38,128 bases of DNA from an uncultured Porphyromonadaceae bacterium (GTDB taxonomy: Bacteria > Bacteroidota > Bacteroidia > Bacteroidales > Muribaculaceae): NCBI GenBank assembly GCA_947174305.1, contig CAMWIH010000007.1, positions 1-38,128 on the forward strand, in the 5' to 3' direction. Positions 1-7,567 of the stretch are shown piece after piece. Both the position numbers and the translations under genes were made by a program. Position 1 is the first letter of the stretch, and every line of letters starts with the position of its first letter. The notes beneath the pieces were generated by a model. The model did no database searches, was not told where the DNA came from, and was given only the letters and a program-made list of their open reading frames with translations.

Positions 1-35
1 CCTTTTTTTTATTTTTAAATTTCAATTTAAATAGC

Positions 36-43
36 TAATTTTG
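36..43 (+). promoter_or_regulatory. Candidate -7 promoter box (TAATTTTG)
   Basis: TAATTTTG fits the Bacteroidota sigma-ABfr -7 consensus TAnnTTTG and lies 31 bp before the ATG of the DUF2723 gene. The upstream stretch is T-rich but has no clear TTTG at the -33 position. This is a sequence match only. Confidence 0.55.
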
Positions 44-74
44 CAGATTATTATGGCATTAGAATCTGATTGAA

Positions 75-3000
75 ATGCTTACAAAGAAATATAACCTCAT
101 CAACAATGTGACGGGCTGGATAATTTTCGCTATTGCTCTTGTCACTTATTGGCTCACTCTCGAGCCTACCGCTTCTTATTGGGATTGCGGTGAGTTTATC
201 ATCCAGGCTGACAAGCTTGAGGTGGGTCACCCGCCGGGCAACCCTATCTTTATGCTTACCGCCCGTTTTTTCGCTAACTTTGCTCCTGATGCTACGAAGG
301 TTTCCGTCATGGTGAATGCCATGAGCGGATTGCTCAGTGCGCTCACTATCCTTCTTCTTTTCTGGACAATCACACATCTTGTGCGCCGCCTTGTGGTGAA
401 GGATGATGTGAAGCATGAGATTTCCCTTACAGAATATCTTGTGATAATGGGAAGCGGCGTTGTCGGTGCCTTGGCTTATTGTTGGAGCGATACGTTCTGG
501 TTCTCGGCTGTTGAAGGTGAGGTGTATGCATTCTCCTCCTTCTGCACGGCATTGGTGTTCTGGTTAATCCTGAAATGGGAGAATAGGGCCGATATGCCTC
601 ATTCCGACAGATACCTGATCCTCATAGCCTACGTGATTGGAGTCAGCATAGCAGTTCACTTGCTCAACCTACTCTGCATCCCTGCCATAGTGCTTGTGTT
701 TGCCTACAGGAAATGGAAGGATATGAATCTCACGAAATCTATCGTGGCACTCCTCATATCATTTGTCATTGTAGCGTTGGTTCTGTTCGGTCTTGTACCG
801 GGCTTCATCAAGATGGCGCAGCGTTTTGAGCTTTTCTTCGTGAATGTGCTTCACTGCCCCTTCAACACGGGTGCCTTGGTATATGCTTTTGTTGCCGCTG
901 CACTCTTTGTGTGGGGCATTGCATCGCTCAGGTCGTGCAAGTCGGCCATGATGATCAAGGTGAGTTTCTTTGTTGCCGTGTTCATCTCCGGAATGCTCTT
1001 CATCGGTTCCGGCTGGGTGTGGGGTTGGATCTTCATGGGTGCCCTCGCCGCATGGCTCTTCTTCTATAAGCGTCCGTTGCCTGTTCGCACGCTAAATATC
1101 ATAGTGTGGAGCATAGCCGTTATATTCGTCGGATATTCGAGCTATGCGCTCATTCTCATCCGTTCGAGCGCAGACACTCCGATGAATCAGAATTCTCCCG
1201 ACAACGTGTTCGACCTGGCTTCATATCTGAGCCGTGAGCAGTATGGCGAAACACCGTTGCTTTATGGTGAGACAATCAACTCGGGGGTTCAGAAGAAATT
1301 CGTAGGGAATCAGACCATCGAGACCGGAGAACTGAACGACGACGGCACTCCCTTCACCTACAGTGTGCCTACCTACAGTCAGATCATCGACAAAGGTGTT
1401 GTGGAATATGCCAAGGGAGTAAGGAACGCTGAGCCCAAAAGCAGCGAGTTCATGAGCGGCAGGGACGTGAAAAACAACGCTTCGCTCGCTCAGCGCGGCG
1501 GCGACTATTACGTTAAGAAGGGATATAGGGATAATCCTAAGCTCAATCCGGAGCTTAACATGGTTTTCCCCCGAATTTACAGCCGTATGCACCGGGATGC
1601 CTACCGCACGTGGGTGACGCTCGACACAACTCCGGCCAACATCAAGGAGCTCTATGCCGTCGATGCCACCAACGGCGACAAGGTGCCCGAATATGACCTT
1701 AACGGCCAGCCCACCCTGAATCCTATCACCAATCAGGTAGTGTTCCCGCAGAAGATGGCTTACCGGCCCACCTACCTGCAGAACTTCTCCTACTTCTATA
1801 ATTACCAGCTCATCCACATGTATATGCGCTATTTCATGTGGAACTTTGCCGGTAGGCAGAACGACCTTCTGAACCAGCAGGGTGAACTCGACGCCGGCAA
1901 CTGGATTTCAGGAATACCATTGATCGACAATGCACGTCTCGGCGACCAGAGCCTCCTTCCCGACGATTTAGGGAAGGATAACCAGGGACACAACGTTTAC
2001 TATATGCTCCCGCTCATCCTCGGAATCATCGGGCTCGTATGGCAGTCGTTTGCCGGCAATAGGGGTATCGAGCAGTTCTGGGTTGTATTCTTCCTCTTCT
2101 TCATGACCGGTATCGCCATAGTGCTCTATCTCAACCAGCCGCCCATGCAGCCGCGCGAGCGTGACTATGCGTTTGCGGGATCGTTCTATGCCTATGCCAT
2201 CTGGATAGGTATGGGAGTGGCCGGACTCTGGACCTTGATCCGCCTGATTATGGGTGGCAAGGATGCCAAGCATACACTCTATGCGGCCGCCGTGGCCTGC
2301 CTACTCGGATTGATCATCCCGATCCAGATGGTGAGCCAGACATGGGATGACCATGACCGTTCGGGACGTTACGCGGCACGCGACTATGCCGTGAACTATC
2401 TTGAAAGCCTGGAGCCGAATGCCATAGTGTTCTGCAACGGCGATAACGACACCTTCCCTCTCTGGTATGCACAGGAGGTGGAGGGGGTAAGGCCCGACGT
2501 GAAGATAATAAACCTCAGCTACCTCGCTTCCGACTGGTATGCCAACCAGCAGATGAAGCAGAGCTATGAGGCCGCCCCCGTGAAATTCACGGCAAAACCG
2601 GAAGATATAGCCTATGGCAAGGCCGACGTGACACTTGTGGGTCAGGAGAGGGCTCCGATCGACCTGCTCACGGCAATCAAGGCTGTCTATTCGGGAAAGA
2701 CATATAACAAAGATTATGGATATCCCGAAATCCCGAGCGGCGTCGTGACGATCCCTGTGGATAAAAAGAAGGTGATAGAGCGCGGCTTAGTGGCTCCCCG
2801 GGATTCCGACAAGATTGTGAATGAGATTGTGATTGACCTTGCCAACGCGCCTTCGATCAGAAGCAAAGGATATGTCAGCCTGAGCGAACTGCTGATGTTC
2901 GACATCATAGCCACGAATGCCGCCGAGGGTTGGCCACGTCCCATCTACTGGTGTTCGTCGGTTGGTTCGGAATATCATACCGGCCTCACCAACTATCTTG

Positions 3001-3941
3001 TGTCAACCGGCATGACCCATCAGCTTGTGCCGACACTGCAGGAGGGATTGCCGGCGCGCACCGACAGGGCATTCGATGTGGTGACAAAGAAATACCGTTG
3101 GGGTGGAGCCGACAAGGCCACGGCCGACAACCGTCCCTATTTCGACGAAACAGCAAGAAGGATGCTTATGGCCACCCGGAACTCAATCCTCGATGTGGCG
3201 CAGCAACTGATTGTAGAGGGTGACGAGCTTACTGAAAAAGGAGACACCAAGGGCGCCAACAAGAAATATCAGCAGGCACTGCAGGCGCTCAACCTCATAG
3301 AGAAGAACCTCGGTGAGGCCGTGACGCGCTACGGCATAACGGTGGCTCTTTCGCTACCCGAATATTATGGACTGATAGCCGAATCGACCAATAATCCGGC
3401 ACTCCGCAAGAAAGCGGCCACAATGCTTTATGCCCAGATGGAACGCCTCATGCAATATGTGGCTTACAACAATTCGATAGCACAACAGTTTGGACCCGGC
3501 ATGAACATGAGCACCGAATCGCGTTGGGTGCCATACCAGATGCAGAGCTTCATAGATGCCTACGAACGTTATGGCGGCGACCCGAAGAAGGTTGATGCGC
3601 TTCTGAAACGTTTCGGATTCAAACGCGAATATTTCAGCAAGCTCAATTCCGCGGCCTACTCCTCTTCCGATGAAGGGGGCGTGACTGTGGAGGCCGTGCT
3701 TCAGGAGCTTGAGACCTGGGCACAGCTTGTGAACGATATGGCCGCCATGAATCAGGAGGAATATGCGGCGGCACCGCTCGACCAGAAATATATCGACTCC
3801 GTGTTCTATGGATATGTGGAGCAGGTGAAGAGTGCCGGTGTGACAGACGAGGAGATGAACAAGGTGCTTCAATCCACCAAGGTCGATATGCAGCGTTCTC
3901 GCCGTATATATGAGGAGTATGAACGTAATCATCCCGAGTGA
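75..3941 (+). CDS. DUF2723 family multi-pass membrane protein (GT-C-like, TMEM260-related)
   Basis: This 1288-residue protein starts with a transmembrane helix (about 14-30) followed by the DUF2723 hallmark: WDCGEF with D37 and E40, then GHPPG at 51-55. The N-terminal half holds many hydrophobic segments, and more membrane spans lie around 645-780. The C-terminal 450 or so residues are soluble and helical, probably extracytoplasmic. An acidic D-x-x-E pair in the first outer loop resembles GT-C glycosyltransferases. The family includes mammalian TMEM260, a protein O-mannosyltransferase, so lipid-linked sugar transfer to proteins or glycans at the inner membrane is plausible; that role is inferred. 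The stop codon overlaps the start of the deacetylase gene by one base (TGATG), indicating translational coupling. The ATG at 75 is preceded by a good -7 box. Family assignment is confident, reaction is not. Confidence 0.88.
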   Translation: MLTKKYNLINNVTGWIIFAIALVTYWLTLEPTASYWDCGEFIIQADKLEVGHPPGNPIFMLTARFFANFAPDATKVSVMVNAMSGLLSALTILLLFWTITHLVRRLVVKDDVKHEISLTEYLVIMGSGVVGALAYCWSDTFWFSAVEGEVYAFSSFCTALVFWLILKWENRADMPHSDRYLILIAYVIGVSIAVHLLNLLCIPAIVLVFAYRKWKDMNLTKSIVALLISFVIVALVLFGLVPGFIKMAQRFELFFVNVLHCPFNTGALVYAFVAAALFVWGIASLRSCKSAMMIKVSFFVAVFISGMLFIGSGWVWGWIFMGALAAWLFFYKRPLPVRTLNIIVWSIAVIFVGYSSYALILIRSSADTPMNQNSPDNVFDLASYLSREQYGETPLLYGETINSGVQKKFVGNQTIETGELNDDGTPFTYSVPTYSQIIDKGVVEYAKGVRNAEPKSSEFMSGRDVKNNASLAQRGGDYYVKKGYRDNPKLNPELNMVFPRIYSRMHRDAYRTWVTLDTTPANIKELYAVDATNGDKVPEYDLNGQPTLNPITNQVVFPQKMAYRPTYLQNFSYFYNYQLIHMYMRYFMWNFAGRQNDLLNQQGELDAGNWISGIPLIDNARLGDQSLLPDDLGKDNQGHNVYYMLPLILGIIGLVWQSFAGNRGIEQFWVVFFLFFMTGIAIVLYLNQPPMQPRERDYAFAGSFYAYAIWIGMGVAGLWTLIRLIMGGKDAKHTLYAAAVACLLGLIIPIQMVSQTWDDHDRSGRYAARDYAVNYLESLEPNAIVFCNGDNDTFPLWYAQEVEGVRPDVKIINLSYLASDWYANQQMKQSYEAAPVKFTAKPEDIAYGKADVTLVGQERAPIDLLTAIKAVYSGKTYNKDYGYPEIPSGVVTIPVDKKKVIERGLVAPRDSDKIVNEIVIDLANAPSIRSKGYVSLSELLMFDIIATNAAEGWPRPIYWCSSVGSEYHTGLTNYLVSTGMTHQLVPTLQEGLPARTDRAFDVVTKKYRWGGADKATADNRPYFDETARRMLMATRNSILDVAQQLIVEGDELTEKGDTKGANKKYQQALQALNLIEKNLGEAVTRYGITVALSLPEYYGLIAESTNNPALRKKAATMLYAQMERLMQYVAYNNSIAQQFGPGMNMSTESRWVPYQMQSFIDAYERYGGDPKKVDALLKRFGFKREYFSKLNSAAYSSSDEGGVTVEAVLQELETWAQLVNDMAAMNQEEYAAAPLDQKYIDSVFYGYVEQVKSAGVTDEEMNKVLQSTKVDMQRSRRIYEEYERNHPE

Positions 3942-4552
3942 TGCTTATTGAACAGCCTCCAAGAATTTTCCGCATGCTCAATCCCGGCGGCATCTTCAGG
4001 ATTCCGTCGGGAGGGAAGCGTGAGGTGTATCTCACCTTTGATGACGGGCCTATTCCTGAAGTCACGCCGTGGGTGCTCGATGTGCTGGACAGGTATGGCG
4101 TGAAGGCCACCTTCTTCATGGTGGGCGACAACGTGAGGAAATATCCCGGGGTGTTTGAGGAGGTGAAGCGGCGCGGACACAGGGTGGGTAATCATACGAT
4201 GCACCATCTGCAGGGGGCACATACCACCACGCGGGGCTATCTGCGCGATGTGGAGGAGGCCAACCGGCTGATAGGGTCAGACCTTTTCCGTCCGCCTCAC
4301 GGATGGCTCAGGCCGAGGCAGGCCAGGGCGCTTGCTTCGCGCTACAGGATCATTATGTATGACCTCGTGACTCGCGATTACAGCAAAAGGATTGATGCCG
4401 CCGGGGTGGTGAAGAATGTGAAGAGATATGCTCGCCCGGGGTCGATAATAGTGTTTCACGATTCGCTGAAGAGCCGTGATAAGCTTGAAATCGCCTTGAG
4501 GGAATCGATAGAATGGCTCCTGGGGGAGGGGTATTCATTCGGATTGCTTTAG
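3941..4552 (+). CDS. NodB-type polysaccharide deacetylase
   Basis: This 203-residue protein is a compact single NodB domain (carbohydrate esterase 4). All five motifs are visible: TFDDGP with D34 and D35, the metal-binding HTMHH, RPPHG, the DLVTRD segment, and VFHDS near the C terminus. It should be a metal-dependent hydrolase removing N- or O-acetyl groups from a glycan such as peptidoglycan or a surface polysaccharide. No signal peptide or membrane segment is visible, so it is either cytoplasmic or exported unconventionally. ATG at 3941 is preferred: it overlaps the preceding stop as TGATG. A GTG at 3938 would add one residue. Coupling to a GT-C-like membrane protein suggests a shared glycan substrate, which is inference. 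Confidence 0.9.
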   Translation: MLIEQPPRIFRMLNPGGIFRIPSGGKREVYLTFDDGPIPEVTPWVLDVLDRYGVKATFFMVGDNVRKYPGVFEEVKRRGHRVGNHTMHHLQGAHTTTRGYLRDVEEANRLIGSDLFRPPHGWLRPRQARALASRYRIIMYDLVTRDYSKRIDAAGVVKNVKRYARPGSIIVFHDSLKSRDKLEIALRESIEWLLGEGYSFGLL

Positions 4553-4794
4553 CTTCTGGCCGGAGCAGGAGCCGGGAGCAATGGCCGGAGCCGAGCTCCG
4601 GAACAGAACAGCTTCGCGAAAAGGAGGGGTGGAAACAGCTTAGCGATTGGGGAGGGGGCGACTTTTACGGGGCACAGCCCCGGGCGGAAACAGCTTCGCG
4701 ATTGGGATCCGACTGATAAAAGAGGAGAAGGGAGAAGGAAGAGCAGGGAGAAGGAAGGGGGAGATTGATAGAGAATTTTAATTAAGAAAAGAAA
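4553..4794. repeat. Intergenic region with a near-identical 21-bp repeat, a GC hairpin and a polypurine tract
   Basis: No convincing gene is seen here. A 21-bp sequence at 4631-4651 recurs at 4686-4706 with one mismatch and a 55-bp offset. Its core AACAGCTTCGCGA also appears at 4607-4619. A GC hairpin (CCGGAGC, loop CGA, GCTCCGG) spans 4585-4601. Most of 4716-4773 is purine on the + strand. A 67-codon open frame crossing the region is low-complexity and was not accepted. Confidence 0.6.
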
Positions 4795-5802
4795 GTGAAG
4801 AGAGTTCTTGTGGTTGGAGCCGGAGGATTTGCCGGAGGGTTTATGGTGTCGGAGGGCTTGAGGCGCGGATATGAGGTCTGGGCCGGAGTCAGGGCCACGA
4901 CTTCGCGCAAATGGCTCGACGATGAGCGTATCCGCTTCTTGGAGCTTGATTTTGATAAGCCCCACGGCTGGGCCGAGTGCCTGCGCGCGGCGCTCCCTGA
5001 GGGGGAGAAGTGGGATTATATCGTGTATAATTTGGGCGCAACAAAGGTGGTGCGTTATCTCGATTTCAACCGTATCAATTATGAATATCTCCGCGATTTC
5101 ATCAATGCCCTGAAGCTTGCCGGAATGGTGCCGGAGAAATTCCTTTACATGAGTTCCCTTTCTGCCATGGGCCCGGGCGACGAACGGAATTACACCCCAT
5201 TCACCGAGGAGATGATCCCTTCGCCCAACACCCGCTACGGGTCTTCAAAACTGAAGGCAGAGGTGTGCCTCCTCTCTTCGGGAATCCCCTATATAATTTT
5301 TAGGGCGACAGGAATCTATGGCCCACGCGACCACGACTATTTCCTGATGTTCGAGTCTGTGAAGAAAGGGTTCGATTTCTCAGTAGGCTTCCGCAAACAG
5401 ATGCTCACGTTCATCTATGTGGAAGACCTGGCACGTGCGGTGTATGATGCGCTCGAGAAGGCACCCACGGGAGAGGTGTATAATATATCCGAGCCGAGGA
5501 GCTACACTCAGAAAGAGTTCCGCAGGATAAGCGCGCGAGAGGTCGGGAAGAGATTCGTGATACCTGTCAGGGTGCCGGTGTGGGGGCTCAAGGTGGTGTC
5601 GTGGGTGGCCGAAAAGATCGGGATGCTCAGGATGAAACCCTCCACCCTCAACAGCGATAAATATCATATAATGAAACAGCGCAACTGGAATGTGGATGTG
5701 ACTAAGGCTAAGCGCGATTTCGGTTTCAATCCGGAAGTTACCCTTGCTGAAGGTGTGGGAAAGAGCGTGGCGTGGTATAAAACGGAAGGCTGGCTGAAAT
5801 GA
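4795..5802 (+). CDS. NAD(P)-dependent epimerase/dehydratase (extended SDR)
   Basis: This 335-residue protein begins directly with the Rossmann fingerprint VGAGGFAGG (about 7-15) and carries the SDR catalytic motif YGSSK after an MSSLSAMG strand, so Ser, Tyr and Lys are all present. It is a cytoplasmic oxidoreductase or epimerase acting on a nucleotide sugar or similar substrate; the exact substrate cannot be read. GTG at 4795 is the likely start because an in-frame TAA lies at 4783-4785 and the glycine-rich loop begins seven residues in. The end overlaps the next gene by 4 bp (ATGA), so the two are translationally coupled. Sugar-modifying roles would fit the deacetylase and GT-C-like genes upstream, but they are separated by a 242-bp repeat-rich gap. 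Confidence 0.88.
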   Translation: MKRVLVVGAGGFAGGFMVSEGLRRGYEVWAGVRATTSRKWLDDERIRFLELDFDKPHGWAECLRAALPEGEKWDYIVYNLGATKVVRYLDFNRINYEYLRDFINALKLAGMVPEKFLYMSSLSAMGPGDERNYTPFTEEMIPSPNTRYGSSKLKAEVCLLSSGIPYIIFRATGIYGPRDHDYFLMFESVKKGFDFSVGFRKQMLTFIYVEDLARAVYDALEKAPTGEVYNISEPRSYTQKEFRRISAREVGKRFVIPVRVPVWGLKVVSWVAEKIGMLRMKPSTLNSDKYHIMKQRNWNVDVTKAKRDFGFNPEVTLAEGVGKSVAWYKTEGWLK

Positions 5803-6647
5803 AGCAGATGACTACCGACAGTGTAACAGCCCCCCTGTTTAACTCGGCAGGGTTGCCCATCCCGCCCGCGTTGCCCGACTCCTTGCTGACAGACTCTGTG
5901 GCGGAGCCGGTATATGGCCTTATTGTCGAGAACCCGGTGATAAGGGAGCAGGAACCGGCACGCGACCCCGAATCGTTGGGGATGTCGATAGTGTGGACGG
6001 TGCTGGTGTTCCTCTTCTGTGCCGTTGCGTTGAAATTCAAGAACAATGTGAAATATCTGAAGGCCGTGATGAGCGACCTCACCGAAGTGCGTGTGCGCCA
6101 GAACGCCTTCGACGACACAGTGAAGGAGACCTCCTTCCTTGTGTTGCTGAATGTGCTCTGGGTATGTGCCTGCGGCATACTGCTCTGGCAGACGGTGATG
6201 CTTGATGTGGGGGATGTGGCTGTCGGAGCAAGTTTCTCGATTCCTGACCGTCCTTCGCTCGGGATCGCGATATGCGTGGGGATGATGGGGGTTTATGCGC
6301 TGCTGATATGCATAGCCTACTGGGTGATAGGATATGTGTTCACCGACCGTGAACGCGCCAAGATGTGGCTTAAGGGAGCCGGGGCATCGCAAGGGCTTGA
6401 AGTAGTGTTCCTGCTGCCACTTGCCGCGCTTTCAATTTGCTACGAGCCATGGGTGCCCATTCTGCTCGAAATAGCGGCGGGAGTGTTCATTTTGGGCAAA
6501 ATTATATTTATTTATAAAGGTTTTCGCATTTTTTTCACTCAAATTTCGTCGTGGATGCTATTTTTGTACTACCTTTGCAGTGTAGAAATAGTTCCATTGA
6601 TACTTACATACCTTGCTACCTTGCAGATGTGCTCGGTCTTGTTGTAA
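5799..6647 (+). CDS. DUF4271 family membrane protein
   Basis: This 282-residue protein has a polar proline-rich N terminus (about 1-60) followed by six or so hydrophobic helices, with the last one at the extreme C terminus. The length, layout and position immediately upstream of hemD match the Bacteroidota DUF4271 family, whose function is not established. The gene starts inside the epimerase stop codon (ATGA overlap). Its 3' end contains a good promoter-like box that probably serves hemD. Family assignment rests on architecture and neighbourhood rather than a sharp motif. Confidence 0.78.
   Translation: MKQMTTDSVTAPLFNSAGLPIPPALPDSLLTDSVAEPVYGLIVENPVIREQEPARDPESLGMSIVWTVLVFLFCAVALKFKNNVKYLKAVMSDLTEVRVRQNAFDDTVKETSFLVLLNVLWVCACGILLWQTVMLDVGDVAVGASFSIPDRPSLGIAICVGMMGVYALLICIAYWVIGYVFTDRERAKMWLKGAGASQGLEVVFLLPLAALSICYEPWVPILLEIAAGVFILGKIIFIYKGFRIFFTQISSWMLFLYYLCSVEIVPLILTYLATLQMCSVLL
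6544..6577 (+). promoter_or_regulatory. Candidate internal promoter for hemD (TACCTTTG box)
   Basis: TACCTTTG at 6570-6577, followed by CA, is a very good match to the Bacteroidota -7 element. TTTCG at 6544-6548 could act as a weak -33 box at about 22 bp spacing. It lies inside the DUF4271 coding sequence and 126 bp before the hemD ATG, which would give hemD its own transcript. Confidence 0.45.
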
Positions 6648-6703
6648 AAACGGATGGAATCAAGCCGAAAACGGCGATCTGCAAGGTCAGAAAATATTAG
6701 CTC

Positions 6704-7462
6704 ATGAAAGTCAAGAAGATATTAGTATCCCAGCCCCAACCCTCCTCAGAAAAGTCGCCCTACTATGACATCTGCGCCAAATATGACGTGGAGATGGTGT
6801 TCCGGCCATTCATAAAGGTGGAGGGCCTGACGGCCAAGGAATTTCGCCAGGCAAAGATCAATCTGGCCGATTACACTGCAGTGATATTCACGAGCCGTAC
6901 GGCCGTTGACCATTTCTTCCGTCTGTGCGAGGAGATGAGGGTCAAGGTGCCCGACACCATGCGTTACTTCTGCACCACAGAATCGATTGCCCTCTATCTG
7001 CAGAAATATATAGTTTATCGCAAGCGCAAGATCTCCTTCGGAAAGACCGGCAAGCTTGACGACGAACAGCTCACGGCGGCCTTGGTGAAGAACGATAAGG
7101 AGAAATTCCTTTTCCCCATTTCGGATGTTCACAAGGACGACATACGGAGCCTGAGCGAGAAGGGACTTGATGTGACGAAGGCCGTGATGTATCGCACGGT
7201 CAGCAATGATTTCCAGCCCGGGGAAAGCCTGGACTACGACATGCTCGTATTCTTCAGCCCGGCCGGGATTGCAAGCCTGAAAAAGAACTTCCCCGAATTT
7301 GACCAGGATAAGGAGGGGATTTTCATCGCCACGTTCGGCTCGACCACGGCCAAAGCGGTTGAGGATGCCGGATTGCGTCTCGATGTGCAGGCTCCCACAG
7401 CCAAGCATCGGTCAATGCCCGATGCCATAGAGGCATTCCTGGCGGAGAATAATAAAGATTGA
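6704..7462 (+). CDS. hemD: Uroporphyrinogen-III synthase
   Basis: This 252-residue cytoplasmic protein has the two-lobed HemD pattern. It includes the opening ILVSQPQP strand, VIFTSRTAVDHF in lobe one (about 60-72), the crossover segment FCTTESIALYL, MLVFFSPAGIASL near residue 180, and the closing IATFGSTTAKAVEDAGL plus the PTAKHRSMPDAIEAF helix. The enzyme cyclises hydroxymethylbilane with inversion of ring D, making uroporphyrinogen III for haem and other tetrapyrroles. Primary sequence conservation in this family is low, so assignment relies on these segments and on the DUF4271 neighbour. A strong hairpin terminator follows within 10 bp. Confidence 0.85.
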   Translation: MKVKKILVSQPQPSSEKSPYYDICAKYDVEMVFRPFIKVEGLTAKEFRQAKINLADYTAVIFTSRTAVDHFFRLCEEMRVKVPDTMRYFCTTESIALYLQKYIVYRKRKISFGKTGKLDDEQLTAALVKNDKEKFLFPISDVHKDDIRSLSEKGLDVTKAVMYRTVSNDFQPGESLDYDMLVFFSPAGIASLKKNFPEFDQDKEGIFIATFGSTTAKAVEDAGLRLDVQAPTAKHRSMPDAIEAFLAENNKD

Positions 7463-7470
7463 AACATCAA

Positions 7471-7511
7471 TATCAAGGAAGCCCGCCCATATAGGACGGG
7501 CTTTCTTGATA
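7471..7511 (+). terminator. Hairpin terminator after hemD
   Basis: Arms 7471-7485 and 7497-7511 form a 15-bp stem with one G-T wobble and an 11-nt loop. The right arm contains CTTTCTT rather than a clean trailing U-run. It sits 8 bp after the hemD stop, so transcription termination is the simplest reading. Confidence 0.7.
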
Positions 7512-7567
7512 TATGGCATTATGCCGATAGAGTAAAAGCAAAACAGAGAGAATATATACCGAGAGAC

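Noticed and set aside
4513-4716. 67-codon open frame after the deacetylase gene
   Set aside because: Overlaps the end of a solid gene and runs through low-complexity repeats; composition is not protein-like.
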